Assembly: GCA_036937835.1 (NCBI GenBank)
Contig: CM072864.1
Span: 20,879,501-20,943,500 of the forward strand
Direction of reading: 5' to 3'
Length of the DNA: 64,000 nt
From: Pampus argenteus
Taxonomy: Eukaryota > Chordata > Actinopteri > Scombriformes > Stromateidae
Shown here piece by piece: positions 62,939 through 64,000 of the stretch. The notes beneath the pieces are model-generated. The model had not been told where the DNA came from, ran no database searches, and saw only the letters and a program-made list of their open reading frames with translations. The position numbers and the translations under genes were made by a program. Numbering within the stretch: position 1 is the first letter of the stretch; each line of letters starts with the position of its first letter.

Positions 62939-63390
62939 TACTCTGGCTTTCCAGAGTGAGTAATGTCAGCTCCAAATATTGTTACGAATTCTAAGTAAAC
63001 TTTGTACCAGAAAGTGTTAATTTTTGGAAAGGCCCAGAACAAATAGTAGTGATTGGCTTCCTGAGAACGACACAATCTCCAACAGCTAGAAGATCCTGTA
63101 TGGTGGCCATGCTGAACAGATGTATTGAAGTACCTAACGAGACATTTCCAGCCGAAGGATCTCCATCAATTTGAGCACGATGTCCTCCACTGAAATTCAA
63201 AGTATTTAATCCAGGTGTCTTCTGAAAGACAGCTGTTGGTCTCTCTGTCCCATTTTTATTTTATATATGTGGTATTTACTATTTTTATTTCCTGCCGGTG
63301 TGTGATATTGCCTTCCTTAATTTCTTCATCCGTGATTTCACCTATTAGAGACCTATTTTGTTCATCGTTCACTATGGGTAATTTTATGAG

Positions 63391-63787
63391 TTTTTTCAAG
63401 CTCCACCCACGTGTTTTGCTGTTTATCTCCAGGGGCTTGGCAGAAATTTCAATCATGGCATATTGAAAGAAAGAGTTCTTTTAAAAATTTGCAACGTAAA
63501 CTTTCAATGTATTTTCTCGACCAGTCTGAAAGTTACTGGATAATCCAAACACCGTCAGCAGTTTTCATTTTTTGCCAGTTTTGCGTATTTCTTTGTGATG
63601 TTTGTGTTTCTGCAGATGTTACCTGCTGGATGTGCAGCAGTTTTTCACACATGCTTGATTCTTCTAGCTGCTTGTGCTACTATTTGTCTTCATCCAAATT
63701 ACACACAAAGGCCAGACACAACACTCTTGCAGGTATCAGTGCCTCCATGATGTTACCAGATTACTTGAGTACAAAATATGCGTCCCT

Positions 63788-63848
<61 letters not shown>

Positions 63849-64000
63849 AGAGACTTCTCTGGTTTCTGAATGAGGAGGCGTGGCTTCGTTTTTTCAAGCT
63901 CCACCCACGTGTTTTGCTGTTTATCTTCAGGGGCTTGGCAGAAATTTCAATCATGGCATTTTGAAAGAAAGAGTTCTTTTAAAAATTTGCAACGTAAACT
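63391..64000. repeat. 498-bp-period tandem duplication around a tRNA gene
   Basis: The sequence from TTTTTTCAAGCTCCACCCAC at 63391 onward recurs from 63889 to the window edge with only a few mismatches, giving a period of 498 bp. One full unit includes the tRNA-Asn gene, so further units may continue outside the window. Confidence 0.85.
63781..63854 (-). tRNA. tRNA-Asn (anticodon GTT)
   Basis: The minus strand gives a 74-base cloverleaf: acceptor GTCTCTG, D arm TGGCGCAATCGGTTAGCGCG, anticodon arm TTCGGCTGTTAACCGAA with GTT, T arm GGTGGTTCAAGCCCACC, acceptor CAGGGAC, discriminator G. It is essentially the vertebrate tRNA-Asn(GTT) sequence, with one T-loop change (G57 to A) that keeps A/B box consensus. 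It lies in an intron of cacna1d, on the opposite strand. Confidence 0.93.

Overview
This is vertebrate nuclear DNA, almost certainly from a ray-finned (teleost) fish. The genes are split by GT-AG introns, dinucleotide and pentanucleotide microsatellites are dense, and fish-type dispersed repeats (Penelope-like, Tc1-like, hAT) are present. No bacterial-style operon, CRISPR array or virus-like gene was seen. All protein identities come from reading conserved motifs and comparing with remembered family sequences; no database search was run.

Layout from left to right. (1) sgk2, + strand, about 3.57-9.36 kb, a complete AGC kinase gene whose first coding exon is tentative. (2) A spacer with a Penelope-like fragment and an internally deleted hAT transposon. 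(3) At 15.27-21.10 kb, + strand, a 12-exon gene that joins three B-Myb-type Myb repeats to a domesticated hAT transposase body and hAT dimerisation domain (907 aa). This is the most unusual object in the window. (4) nsun5, + strand, 22.56-24.94 kb, an rRNA cytosine-5 methyltransferase. (5) A broken aldo/keto reductase gene, + strand, 25.7-29.8 kb. (6) tkt (transketolase), - strand, 33.23-45.43 kb, all 14 coding exons resolved (628 aa). (7) dcp1a (mRNA decapping activator), - strand, 49.48-57.28 kb, nine coding exons (498 aa), with a dead Tc1 element and an unexplained ORF cluster in its introns. (8) The 5' end of cacna1d (L-type calcium channel Cav1.3 alpha1), + strand, from 59.48 kb, running off the right edge. 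An intron of it holds a tRNA-Asn(GTT) gene, a decayed tRNA copy and a 498-bp tandem duplication.

The gene neighbours are informative. TKT, DCP1A and CACNA1D lie close together on human 3p21, and SGK2 and MYBL2 lie close together on human 20q13. The Myb part of the fusion gene therefore sits where a mybl2 copy is expected, next to sgk2. The simplest reading is that a duplicate mybl2 gene lost its regulatory C-terminus and captured a hAT transposase, giving a transposase-derived transcription factor. Two of the three hAT catalytic positions appear substituted, which fits a DNA-binding role rather than transposition. The genes do not form one pathway; they are independent loci (kinase signalling, transcription, rRNA modification, pentose phosphate pathway, mRNA decay, calcium entry).
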